A DNA stretch of 59,100 bases, taken from assembly GCA_903906425.1 (NCBI GenBank), contig CAIVKH010000366.1:1-59100 (forward strand), in the 5' to 3' direction. The stretch is from an uncultured bacterium. Lineage in GTDB: Bacteria > Verrucomicrobiota > Kiritimatiellia > CAIVKH01. The notes beneath the pieces are model-generated. The model saw nothing but the letters and a program-made list of their open reading frames with translations. It was not told where the DNA came from and did no database searches. Position numbers and translations under genes: made by a program. This document shows positions 1 to 7,639 of this stretch, piece after piece. Each line of letters begins with the position of its first letter. The first letter of the stretch is position 1.

Positions 1-847
1 AGTTCCACCCTACAAGGCCGCCAATCTCGTCCTGGTACAGGCCTCCCTGCCCCGTCACTGTGCCCGTCGCGTAGCAGTCGCTCACCGGGCCACTATTGCG
101 ACCCATGAGGCCTCCAACATAGCTCCAATACCCCGTCACCGAACCCGTGGCGTGGCACGCGTTCACCTTGGCACTGCCCCACCCTATGAGACCGCCAACA
201 TAGTAAAACCCCGTCACAGGGCCTGTCGCGTATGAGTTGCTCACAGTGCCGCCCCAACTCTCCCCCACGAGGCCGCCAGCATAGTCGCCGGTCCCCGTCA
301 CTGGTCCCGTCGCGTAGCATCCACTCACCGTGCCGGCCCAGTTCTGCCCCACGAGGCTGCCAACCAAGTTGCTTCCCGTCACCGAGCACCCCGTGAGTCC
401 AAGATTCTTCACCACAGCATTAGTGCCCACACATCCAAAGAAACCCACGCTCTTCTGGCCCGGGCGATGGACAGTCAGGCTGCTGATCACCTTTCCATTG
501 CCATCGAAAATGCCTAAGAACGGGGAGATGGCATGCTCCTGCGCGGTAACCCCCATCCCGATCGGAGCAAATCCAGCCCCGCTGTTCCAGTTCGTGGTGT
601 CGGACGCATCAATGTCGTTCTGCACGGTGTAATACATGCCACTGGAAGAACCGACATTCTCGCCCATCCACACCAGATGACCGAGCTGGCTGATCAGATA
701 GGGACTCGCCGCCGTTCCAGCCCCCGGTGGGACGGCCGACGTCTGCGCCTGTACCGAACCCGTCACCGCCATGGCCGCAATGAGCGCAATGCCGCCAAAA
801 GCGAAACTGCGCACCAACCGATTCAGACCCGACATGATTCTATTCAT
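1..847 (-). CDS. GLUG-repeat exported surface protein, 3' end cut by window edge
   Basis: The reading frame starts at an ATG at 847 behind a strong AAAGGAGG site and stays open to the window edge, so the C-terminus is missing. The N-terminus MNRIMSGLNRLVRSFAFG is followed by a hydrophobic stretch and SVQAQT, a plausible signal peptide. From about residue 175 there are roughly 30-residue repeats of the form (V/C)xxCYATGxVTG...GGLVG (GGLVGE, GGLIGW, GGLMGR, GGLVGW), which is the GLUG motif of bacterial surface/adhesin-like proteins. The repeats are also visible at DNA level. It is probably secreted or surface attached; ligand and full length are unknown. Confidence 0.8.
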   Translation of the reverse strand, partial: MNRIMSGLNRLVRSFAFGGIALIAAMAVTGSVQAQTSAVPPGAGTAASPYLISQLGHLVWMGENVGSSSGMYYTVQNDIDASDTTNWNSGAGFAPIGMGVTAQEHAISPFLGIFDGNGKVISSLTVHRPGQKSVGFFGCVGTNAVVKNLGLTGCSVTGSNLVGSLVGQNWAGTVSGCYATGPVTGTGDYAGGLVGESWGGTVSNSYATGPVTGFYYVGGLIGWGSAKVNACHATGSVTGYWSYVGGLMGRNSGPVSDCYATGTVTGQGGLYQDEIGGLVGWN

Positions 848-993
848 AACTTCCTCCTTTGATCCTGCACAACGTTGTCCTGCGCCAGCGTAATGAAACA
901 ACATTCACTGATCGTCCTGACAACTTCACTTTCCTTGCTGCGTCTTTTCCATCTTCCAACTAAATCATTTGAGCATGTCTTCATAACCGCTGT

Positions 994-1040
994 TTCCAAT
1001 GATTGGAAATGTGCGCAGCGATAGGTTCCAATGATTGGAA
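994..1040. repeat. Paired 15-bp palindrome, locus 1 (centres G/G)
   Basis: TTCCAATGATTGGAA at 994-1008 and 1026-1040, 32 bp start to start, with a 17-bp spacer. It lies between two minus-strand genes, about 370 bp beyond the 3' end of the 1410-2105 gene. Confidence 0.95.
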
Positions 1041-1057
1041 TGTCTCCGGGCGGCGTT

Positions 1058-1344
1058 TGGACTGCGGAAGCGAATTCGGATGAGCTTCTGCTTTTCTTCT
1101 GCGAAGCGATTCGGAGAGCTTCGCAGGTTCGGAATGTAACCGGGGTCGGCGACCCCGGCCACAGAAGAAGGGAAGCTCGCGGATTCGCTTCCTGACGAAA
1201 AGCGGGAGCTCGAAGCCGTCGCTTCCGCAGTCCAAACGAAACCTCGCGGATTCGCTTCCTGACGAAAAGCAGAAGCTCGAAGCATCGCTTCCGCAGTCCA
1301 TACAGGGCGGTGTCGCGCGGCGTGCGCAGACGGGCCGTCTGCGC
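1058..1344. repeat. Noncoding repeat block: 59-bp direct repeats, inverted copy, GC palindromes
   Basis: A roughly 59-bp unit starting CTCGCGGATTCGCTTCC occurs at 1176-1234 and 1243-1300 with few differences. A partial inverted copy (GGACTGCGGAAGCG...) is at 1058-1096, so the block can fold into a long hairpin. It also holds the palindrome CCGGGGTCGGCGACCCCGG at 1140-1158 and GCGCAGACGG/CCGTCTGCGC arms at 1324-1344. The latter element recurs at 3123-3143 inside a coding region. No credible gene is seen between 848 and 1409. Confidence 0.7.
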
Positions 1345-1409
1345 CACCGGCGCGGGTGGTACCGCGCCCTCCATGCGTGAGATTTGATCTTGCAGATTTC
1401 AGATGCGGC

Positions 1410-2105
1410 TCATGCTGCCGGCGGCGGGGTCGGGTTGTTTTTCTTTTTGCGGCTGCGGCCGCCGAAGTTGACGATGATGCGGGCGTTTTTGTAGGCGCCG
1501 AGGAAGTCGGGGTTGGTCCTGGCGAAAACTTCCATGCGCAGGTCGAGAACTTCTTTGAGGAAGTGGTCGGTGTCGTCGAGGGCGGTTTCCACTTCGTCGG
1601 TGACTTCTTTGTTCGCGGCTATGCCGGCGCGCGGGGCGGGGATGCTCGCGATGAAGGTGCCAACAAGGCGGTTGAATTCCATGATCTGTTCCTGCGTGAT
1701 GCCGCCGTCGGTCATGGCTTTCGGATTGGCGGTGATGGCGTCGCTGACGTTCTGGGCGTCGGCCTTGAGTCCCTGGTCGCCCTCGGTTTTGAGTTTGGAT
1801 GGCACGAAGTGCATCTTGGTGGCGAGCTCGCCATTGCCCTGTTCGTTGGCCCAGGCTTCGATGGCCTTGGCGATGGGCAGCAGGGCCTTGATAAGTTTCG
1901 CGATGGTGGCGTCCTTGTCTTTCGCGATGCCCTTGCGGTCGGGCTTCTGTTTGTTGATGAGGCCGTCCTCGGTGGCGATCTTCGTCTTGAACGTGGCGGC
2001 GGCGCGGGCGACGCCGGGATTGGCGGTCCACACGCCCGCGTTGTCGTCCATGATCTTGTCAGTTGCCTTGTGCATGGCTACCCGCGGTTTCTGGTCTTTG
2101 TTCAC
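1410..2105 (-). CDS. Helical protein of unknown function (231 aa)
   Basis: Starts with GTG at 2105 preceded by AAGGAGAG, a good ribosome binding site; an internal ATG (MHKATDK) is a second option. The product is rich in Ala, Lys, Asp and Glu, has no signal peptide, and looks largely alpha-helical. A hydrophilic Lys/Pro-rich tail (SRKKKNNPTPPPAA) follows the conserved-looking segment NPDFLGAYKNARIIV near the C-terminus. I do not recognise the family. The overlapping plus-strand frames are low-complexity shadows. No operon partner is evident: the flanks are repeat-rich noncoding DNA. Confidence 0.75.
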   Translation of the reverse strand: MNKDQKPRVAMHKATDKIMDDNAGVWTANPGVARAAATFKTKIATEDGLINKQKPDRKGIAKDKDATIAKLIKALLPIAKAIEAWANEQGNGELATKMHFVPSKLKTEGDQGLKADAQNVSDAITANPKAMTDGGITQEQIMEFNRLVGTFIASIPAPRAGIAANKEVTDEVETALDDTDHFLKEVLDLRMEVFARTNPDFLGAYKNARIIVNFGGRSRKKKNNPTPPPAA

Positions 2106-2174
2106 GTTTCTCTCCTTAATTAGAGGCGGCGCTGGCCGCCGGTGGGTTTATTGTTTCAAATTCTCTTTGCACAG

Positions 2175-2244
2175 GGAGCGGAGTCGTCCCGCCGCCCTCA
2201 GACGTGAAGGCACTGGCATACCGGCGGCTGGACGACGCCGCTCC
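2175..2244. repeat. Imperfect inverted repeat (stem-loop)
   Basis: GGAGCGGAGTCGTCCCGCCGCC at 2175-2196 is matched by GGCGGCTGGACGACGCCGCTCC at about 2223-2244, giving a stem of roughly 20 bp with one or two mismatches and a 26-bp loop. It lies 5' of the GTG-start gene at 2105 and may form in its leader RNA. Confidence 0.6.
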
Positions 2245-2313
2245 ATACGCAACTGCTTCATAAATATTGCCTTGCTGGCTTCGCAGGATGCCATTCCGGC
2301 CGGCCGGGGCGTC

Positions 2314-2565
2314 GTGCTGGGTGTGTCGCGCGCCGTGCTGGGTGTGTTGCGCGGTCTGCTGGGTGTACGGGGTCTCGTGCTGGGTGTGTCGCGCGCCGTT
2401 CTGGGTGCACTGAGCCTCGTGCTGGGTGTGTCGCACAATCTGCTGGGTGTGCTGAGCCTTGTGCTGGCCGTGTTGTGCGGCGTACTGGGTGTGTCGCGTG
2501 ATCTGCTGGGTGTGCTGAGTCTCGTGCCCGATGTGTCGCGCGTCGCGCCCGACATACCGGGTGAG
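2314..2565. repeat. 21-bp tandem repeat, about 12 units
   Basis: Units of the form GTGCTGGGTGTGTCGCGCGCC follow each other at exact 21-bp steps from 2314; the last two units are diverged. Because 21 is a multiple of three and stops are absent, several frames stay open (plus: VLGVSRA heptads; minus: RHTQHEA/QHTQQIV heptads). No frame has convincing coding flanks or a start site. I treat this as a noncoding minisatellite, with a small chance that a minus-strand heptad-repeat protein is real. The rest of 2106-2988 shows no supported gene. Confidence 0.85.
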
Positions 2566-2988
2566 AGGCCGGTCGTGACTGCCGGAATTCCGGGCGCGTC
2601 GCGCGGACGGGCGGCCGTCCCGCGATTCAGTCCGCGGTTGCGCCGGGTTCGTCCGGGCGCGGCTAACGGCGATTCGGGCGCAGGCAGCGAAAGATGGATG
2701 AGACGGAGACGAACAAGCACAGGGCGCGACTGCGTGATGACCGTTTCCGGCCAGCCAGCCAGGATTCAGAACAAACTTTGATGCACCCGCATTCACAAAC
2801 CACCTCGCCACCCACCAAGACGCAAACCACTTGTGATGGCGCGACAGTTTCGCGATCCATGGCCGCGCGCAAGGGCCAAATGAAAAAACAGACAGGTTAA
2901 GGGTATCCCTGATGACGGAGCGAGAAGTGAGGACAGACTTCAGCGATCAGAGGTCAGTGGACAGAAGTCAGCGGACAGGGAACGGAGG

Positions 2989-3003
2989 TGCCAATCATTG
3001 GCA
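2989..3003. repeat. Solitary degenerate palindrome TGCCAATCATTGGCA
   Basis: Shares the 11-bp core CCAATCATTGG with the paired family, and both outer arm bases have changed symmetrically (TT/AA to TG/CA). No partner lies 32 bp away. It is 65 bp upstream of the DUF3857 gene start. Confidence 0.5.
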
Positions 3004-3067
3004 GTTTGGTCTTGAACGCAGACGCGCGGTGGGCTGTCTTTGCTTGCTTTCATCGGGAGAACCCAAA

Positions 3068-6000
3068 ATGCGCCGTCTGATTTTATCGCTGTTGATTTGC
3101 CTGCCGTTCGCCTGCGCCGGTGGCGCAGACGGCCCGTCTGCGCGTTCAAACGCTATGGTGGCAGATGCGCAGACGGGGCCGTCCGCACCACCGATGCTCG
3201 ACCGTGCCGCCGCGCTGAAATCCGCCGCCGATGTTTCTCTGAAGAAATTTCCCGATGCCGACACAGTCCTCGTTGATGACTTCACGCGCGTCACCTATCA
3301 GGCCGACGGAACCGATGTGGCGTGGGATGATGCGTACACAAAAATTCTGACGGAAAAGGGCCGGCAGGAGCAGCAGGCCGTCACGCTGAATTACAATTTG
3401 TTTTACGACACCGCCACGGTCGTTCGCGTCGAGGTCATCAAGCCGGATGGAAAGGCGCAGGACGTGGACATCGCGGCGCAGAGCCAGACGATGGTGGATC
3501 GCGGGCAGATGCAGATGAACATTTATGATCCGAATGACCGCGTTGTTCAGGTCGGAATTCCCGATGTGGACATAGGTGATGTCGTTCATGCGATCACGGT
3601 TCATCGGACGAAGAAGACGCGGATGCCGGACACGTGGAACGATTTCCAGGTCTTCGAAAGCATGGCGCCGATCAAGCGCTACACCTACGAAGTCAACGCG
3701 CCGACCGCGCGTCCGCTCTCGCGAATCGAGTTGAAAGACGCCGTGCCCGGGACCGTTTCGTCGGCCGTCAGCACGAACGGCGACCGTATTGTTTATCGCT
3801 GGGATGTTCGCGATGTGCCGCGGATTTTCGAGGAGCCGAACATGCCGGAATATTATTCGTGCGTGCAGCGGTTGCTCGTCAGCACGATTCCCGACTGGCA
3901 GACGGTGTCGAAATGGTACTGGGGAATTTCGGAAAAACATTACGAGGCGACCACGCCCGACTTGATCGCAAAAGTCCATGAACTGACCGACGGCGTGAAG
4001 GACGAGCGCGAAAAAATCCAGCGGCTGTTCACGTTCGTCTCGCAGCAAATCCGCTACATGGGCATCACGACCGAAAAAGAGGCGCCCGGCTACGAGCCGC
4101 ACGATGTCAGCATCACCTTCGGCCAGAAATATGGCGTCTGTCGCGACAAGGCCGCGCTGCTCGTTGCGATGTTGCGCGTCGCGGGCTTGAAAGCATTCCC
4201 GACGCTCATTCACGTCGGCCCGAAAAAGGACACGGAAGTTCCGATGCCGTGGTTCAACCACGCGATCGTTTCGTCGCAGACTTCTGACGGCGAGTACGTG
4301 CTGATGGATCCCACCGACGAAAACACGTCCGACCTCATGCCGTCGTATTTGTGCGACAAGAGCTATCTCGTCGCGCGCCCCGAAGGCGAAGGACTGCGGA
4401 CCGCGCCGATTGTTCCGGCCTCGAACAACCTGCTTCGCGTCGCGACGCGCGGAAAGCTCGACGAGCACGGAACACTCAAACTCGAAAGCTCGATGGTTTT
4501 CGAAGGCATCAACGACAACTCCTATCGCGGCTATTTTGCGACGATCAGCCCCGACGAGCGCCGGAGATTTTTCGACTCGCGACTCGGCCAGCTTCTGCCC
4601 GGCGCGAAACTCACCGATCTCGCCATCGAGCCGAAAAATCTGCGCGATACGACCCTGCCGATGAAGGTGACGCTTGCGTGCGAGGTGCCGGACTTTGAAG
4701 TTCAAAGCTCATCGCATCGCATGATCGCGCTGCCGTGGCTCGGCCATGCGTTCGGCGTCGTCAATCACATCCTCGGCCAGACGGGACTTGAAAAGCGCCG
4801 TTTCCCGCTGCGGACGGAAATCGCGTGCGGCGTCGAGGAGACCATTGATCTTGAACTCGGCGACAGCGCCGCGCCGCTCGCCGTTCCGCATGTCCCGGAA
4901 ATTTCGCGCGACGATCTGGAATTTCGTCAGGATGTTTCGATTTCCGGAAATCATGTCAGCGGAAAGGCCGCGTTCCTTTTGAAGAAGGTCGAATTTCCAC
5001 CGGCGCGATATGCCGCGCTCAAGCAGTCGCTGCGCGACATCGAATTTGCGCACCGCCAGCGCATCGTCCTGCCGCAGGTCATCGCCGGCGCGACGAATCC
5101 CGACGCGGAAGTTTTGAAACGCACGATCAATATTGTCGTGAAGGACAATCACGAATGGACGACGACCGATGAACACGCGCTGAAAATCCTGAGCTACGCC
5201 GGCAAGAAGCGGCTTTCTGAATTGAAGCTCGATTACAATCCGATCTGGGAGGAATTGACCGTCACGAACGTCACCGTCACAGGCAAGGATGGGAAAATCC
5301 ACACGCTCGCCACGCAGGAAATCAACGTGATGGATGCCGAATGGGTTGCCAGCGCGCCGCGATATCCGGCCGCCAAGACGCTCGTCGCAAGCCTGCCCGG
5401 CGTCGAAGTCGGCAGCGAGATTCACTACACGATTGTTCACCACCGCCGCGATCAGCCGTTCTTTTCCGCGATGGCTACGTTCCGCGATTTCGATCCGGTT
5501 GATTCGATGTCGCTGACCGTCACCGCACCGAAATCGCTCGCAATCAAACAGGCGATCAATGGCGACGGGTTCGTTTCGAGCATCGTGACGAATGGCGACG
5601 CCGTCACGCGTTCGTGGACAAATTCAAATCAGCCCGCACTGGTTCGCGAGGATCATCTGCCGCCGCTGTGGAGTTTCGTGCCGAGCGTGCGGCTCTCGGC
5701 GGGCGATTGGAAAACGTATGCTCCGTCCATCATCGAGCCGATGGAAAAAATCGCGAAGGCCGATGACGCGATCAAAAAAGCAGTCAAAGAAGCGTTGAAA
5801 GGCAAGCACGGCGATTTCGACCAGGCCACCGCGATTCGCGATTACGTCGCGATCAACGTGCGCCTCGCCGGTCCATCGCTCGACCAGCTACCGACCGGCA
5901 TTCTCACGCCGCCATCGCAAACGCTGAAGGAAGGCTACGGCAACACCCGCGACCGCGCGCTGCTCTACTTCGCCATGCTCAAGCAGGCGGGCTTCAAGCC

Positions 6001-6877
6001 GGATTTCATCCTCGCCGCTTCGCACGATCCGCTCGTACGGAGATTGCAAAATGATTGGCTCGCGAATCCGCAGCGAAGCGCATTCGACACTGTGATGGTT
6101 GCCGCTGAAGTCGGCAAAAAATGCGACGGGTTCTTCAATGACACGGACCAATATGCGCACCTCGGAAGTACGCCGCACCTTTTCCACGCCGTGCTGAAGG
6201 CGGACGGCGGCATGGATTCCATCACCGGCGAATCGAACAGCGAAGAAACGCATGAGTCCTTTCGTCTCGATGAAAATGGGGACGCCGTCATCAACATCGA
6301 GACCAAATTCACCGACATGAAGGCGGCGGACTTTCATCGCGAGATGGCACAGCAAACGCCGGAAGAACGCCGCCGTTACGCGCAGGAACTCATCGCGGGC
6401 ATATCGCAGGCGGCGACGCTGGATGGCGAATTCAAAGTGGACGACTCCGAGTATCCGGCCCGGCTGTCGTTTTCGGTTCGGGTACGGAAGTTCGCCGTCC
6501 GGGAGCGCGGCGTGCTGTATTTCACCCTTCCAAATTATCCTCAATTCCAGATGCCGGGCGCATCTTCGGCCCGCGTCAATCCGCTTTATCTTCAGGAGCG
6601 GGACAAGGTCTCCATCTATTTTGAACCACATTTTCCCAAAGGAGCGGCGCTAGTTTCCCCGTCCCTTTTTTATGCCGGCCTGCCCGATGACATGGGGAAC
6701 CTGGGCTTAACCGAACTGCATTCAAGGTCCGACGGAAAACCGGAAACTGGGCTTTTTGAATATCTCGTTTTGAAACCCGCCGTCGTGCAGCCGGATCACA
6801 ATGACGAACTTCACGAACTCAACGGCCGGCTGCGCAACGCGGCGAGCCGGACGTTTCTGCTGAAGCTGGCGGAGTGA
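3068..6877 (+). CDS. Exported tandem DUF3857/transglutaminase-like protein (1269 aa)
   Basis: I place the start at ATG 3068 (upstream GGGAGA) because MRRLILSLLICLPFACAGG is a clear signal peptide; the 52 upstream codons look noncoding. Two copies of a DUF3857 beta domain plus transglutaminase-like domain follow. The first copy has an intact Cys-His-Asp triad: Cys358 in YGVCRDKA, His398 in WFNHA, Asp414 in LMDPTD. In the second copy the equivalent of Cys is Thr960 (YGNTRDRA) and the His position is not conserved, so it should be inactive. The usual family size is about 600-700 residues, so this is an in-frame duplication. Substrate is unknown; periplasmic peptide or isopeptide chemistry is a guess. 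A palindromic pair begins 2 bp after the stop. Confidence 0.85.
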   Translation: MRRLILSLLICLPFACAGGADGPSARSNAMVADAQTGPSAPPMLDRAAALKSAADVSLKKFPDADTVLVDDFTRVTYQADGTDVAWDDAYTKILTEKGRQEQQAVTLNYNLFYDTATVVRVEVIKPDGKAQDVDIAAQSQTMVDRGQMQMNIYDPNDRVVQVGIPDVDIGDVVHAITVHRTKKTRMPDTWNDFQVFESMAPIKRYTYEVNAPTARPLSRIELKDAVPGTVSSAVSTNGDRIVYRWDVRDVPRIFEEPNMPEYYSCVQRLLVSTIPDWQTVSKWYWGISEKHYEATTPDLIAKVHELTDGVKDEREKIQRLFTFVSQQIRYMGITTEKEAPGYEPHDVSITFGQKYGVCRDKAALLVAMLRVAGLKAFPTLIHVGPKKDTEVPMPWFNHAIVSSQTSDGEYVLMDPTDENTSDLMPSYLCDKSYLVARPEGEGLRTAPIVPASNNLLRVATRGKLDEHGTLKLESSMVFEGINDNSYRGYFATISPDERRRFFDSRLGQLLPGAKLTDLAIEPKNLRDTTLPMKVTLACEVPDFEVQSSSHRMIALPWLGHAFGVVNHILGQTGLEKRRFPLRTEIACGVEETIDLELGDSAAPLAVPHVPEISRDDLEFRQDVSISGNHVSGKAAFLLKKVEFPPARYAALKQSLRDIEFAHRQRIVLPQVIAGATNPDAEVLKRTINIVVKDNHEWTTTDEHALKILSYAGKKRLSELKLDYNPIWEELTVTNVTVTGKDGKIHTLATQEINVMDAEWVASAPRYPAAKTLVASLPGVEVGSEIHYTIVHHRRDQPFFSAMATFRDFDPVDSMSLTVTAPKSLAIKQAINGDGFVSSIVTNGDAVTRSWTNSNQPALVREDHLPPLWSFVPSVRLSAGDWKTYAPSIIEPMEKIAKADDAIKKAVKEALKGKHGDFDQATAIRDYVAINVRLAGPSLDQLPTGILTPPSQTLKEGYGNTRDRALLYFAMLKQAGFKPDFILAASHDPLVRRLQNDWLANPQRSAFDTVMVAAEVGKKCDGFFNDTDQYAHLGSTPHLFHAVLKADGGMDSITGESNSEETHESFRLDENGDAVINIETKFTDMKAADFHREMAQQTPEERRRYAQELIAGISQAATLDGEFKVDDSEYPARLSFSVRVRKFAVRERGVLYFTLPNYPQFQMPGASSARVNPLYLQERDKVSIYFEPHFPKGAALVSPSLFYAGLPDDMGNLGLTELHSRSDGKPETGLFEYLVLKPAVVQPDHNDELHELNGRLRNAASRTFLLKLAE
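3123..3188. repeat. GC palindrome inserted in signal-peptide-proximal coding sequence
   Basis: GCGCAGACGG/CCGTCTGCGC arms at 3123-3143 match the noncoding element at 1324-1344 exactly apart from the centre base. A second, decayed copy follows at 3167-3188. They encode the Ala/Ser/Pro-rich linker right after the signal peptide (ADGPSARSNAM...AQTGPSAPP). Confidence 0.65.
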
Positions 6878-6878
6878 T

Positions 6879-6925
6879 TTCCAATCGTTGGAAATTCCGC
6901 GCGCGTATTCTTCCAACCATTGGAA
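6879..6925. repeat. Paired 15-bp palindrome, locus 2 (covarying variant)
   Basis: TTCCAATCGTTGGAA at 6879-6893 and TTCCAACCATTGGAA at 6911-6925, 32 bp apart, starting 2 bp after the stop of the upstream gene. Each copy is an imperfect palindrome by itself. The two are reverse complements of each other except for the central base, because a change in the 3' arm of copy 1 is matched in the 5' arm of copy 2. Confidence 0.9.
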
Positions 6926-6997
6926 AATATGGGGTTTTCCATGCGATTGATCGCTCATCGCTCTCGCGGTTCGATATCGGATTTGATCACAATAATT

Positions 6998-7138
6998 ATC
7001 CGCTTATGCGGATTGTTATTGGACAGCCAGACTGTCGAATTGGATATGAAAAATGGCCCGTCGTACGGCAGGAAAGTCGCGTCGCGGGGGTTGCATGGAT
7101 GATCGGATGCGGTATAAATAAGCTTCCGCATACGCGGA
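6998..7138. promoter_or_regulatory. Two CCGC-N4-GCGG inverted repeats, possible operators
   Basis: ATCCGCTTATGCGGAT (6998-7013, perfect apart from the centre) and TCCGCATACGCGGA (7125-7138) share the CCGCNTANGCGG pattern. They lie in the 300-bp gene-free region upstream of the 7220 gene, next to an AT-rich TATAAATA. This looks like a two-site operator, but no regulator is identified. Confidence 0.35.
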
Positions 7139-7219
7139 TATTTAATTGAAGCCGGGCCCGTTCACGCCGTCGAGCGTGCAGACGAGGCCCCTGCGGTCGC
7201 GATGTAGGAGTGAAGGAAC

Positions 7220-7606
7220 ATGGGCGGGCTAGTTGACAAAAGAATCCGGCCGGGTGTGCTGCGGAATGATGCGAAGGTGCTCGCGGCGGTGGCGGACATC
7301 GCGGGATATGCACCGGGCGATCCGGCGTTCACGGTCGCGGCGGTGGAGTCGCTTTCGGAAAAGATGACGGCGGCGCGGGCGCGGGAGGCGCAGGCGAATG
7401 CGGCGGCGGCGGCGGCGCGCGACAACGCGGAGAGGGCCGAGCGCGATTTCCACGGCGCGGTGCTCCGCATGAAGGCGTGCGTGACGGCTCAGTTCGGCGA
7501 CAATTCGAACGAGCATCAGGCGATCGGGCTGAAGAAGAAATCGGAGCGCAAGAATCCGGGACCAAAGCCCGGATGGAAGAAAGTTGCGGCGAAGACGGCC
7601 GCTTGA
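7220..7606 (+). CDS. Small Ala-rich coiled-coil protein (128 aa)
   Basis: ATG at 7220 follows AGGAGTGAAGGAAC, a good ribosome binding site. The middle (about residues 45-80) is an Ala/Glu/Arg-rich segment predicted to be a coiled coil. The C-terminus is basic (KKKSERKNPGPKPGWKK), resembling nucleic-acid-binding tails. There is no signal peptide or membrane segment. I do not recognise the family. The basic tail recalls that of the 1410-2105 protein, but I see no clear homology. Confidence 0.75.
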   Translation: MGGLVDKRIRPGVLRNDAKVLAAVADIAGYAPGDPAFTVAAVESLSEKMTAARAREAQANAAAAAARDNAERAERDFHGAVLRMKACVTAQFGDNSNEHQAIGLKKKSERKNPGPKPGWKKVAAKTAA

Positions 7607-7639
7607 CCGCGATACGCCGCCGCCTTAGCGTCGCGATTC

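Noticed and set aside
2116-2811. 231-residue minus-strand heptad-repeat frame as a gene
   Set aside because: No ribosome binding site, no signal peptide, unnatural flanking sequence, and neighbouring frames are equally open because the 21-bp unit lacks stops; kept only as a tandem repeat.
3146-4705. 519-residue minus-strand frame opposite the DUF3857 gene
   Set aside because: Arg/His-rich shadow of a GC-rich gene; the plus frame has a signal peptide, catalytic motifs and family domains.
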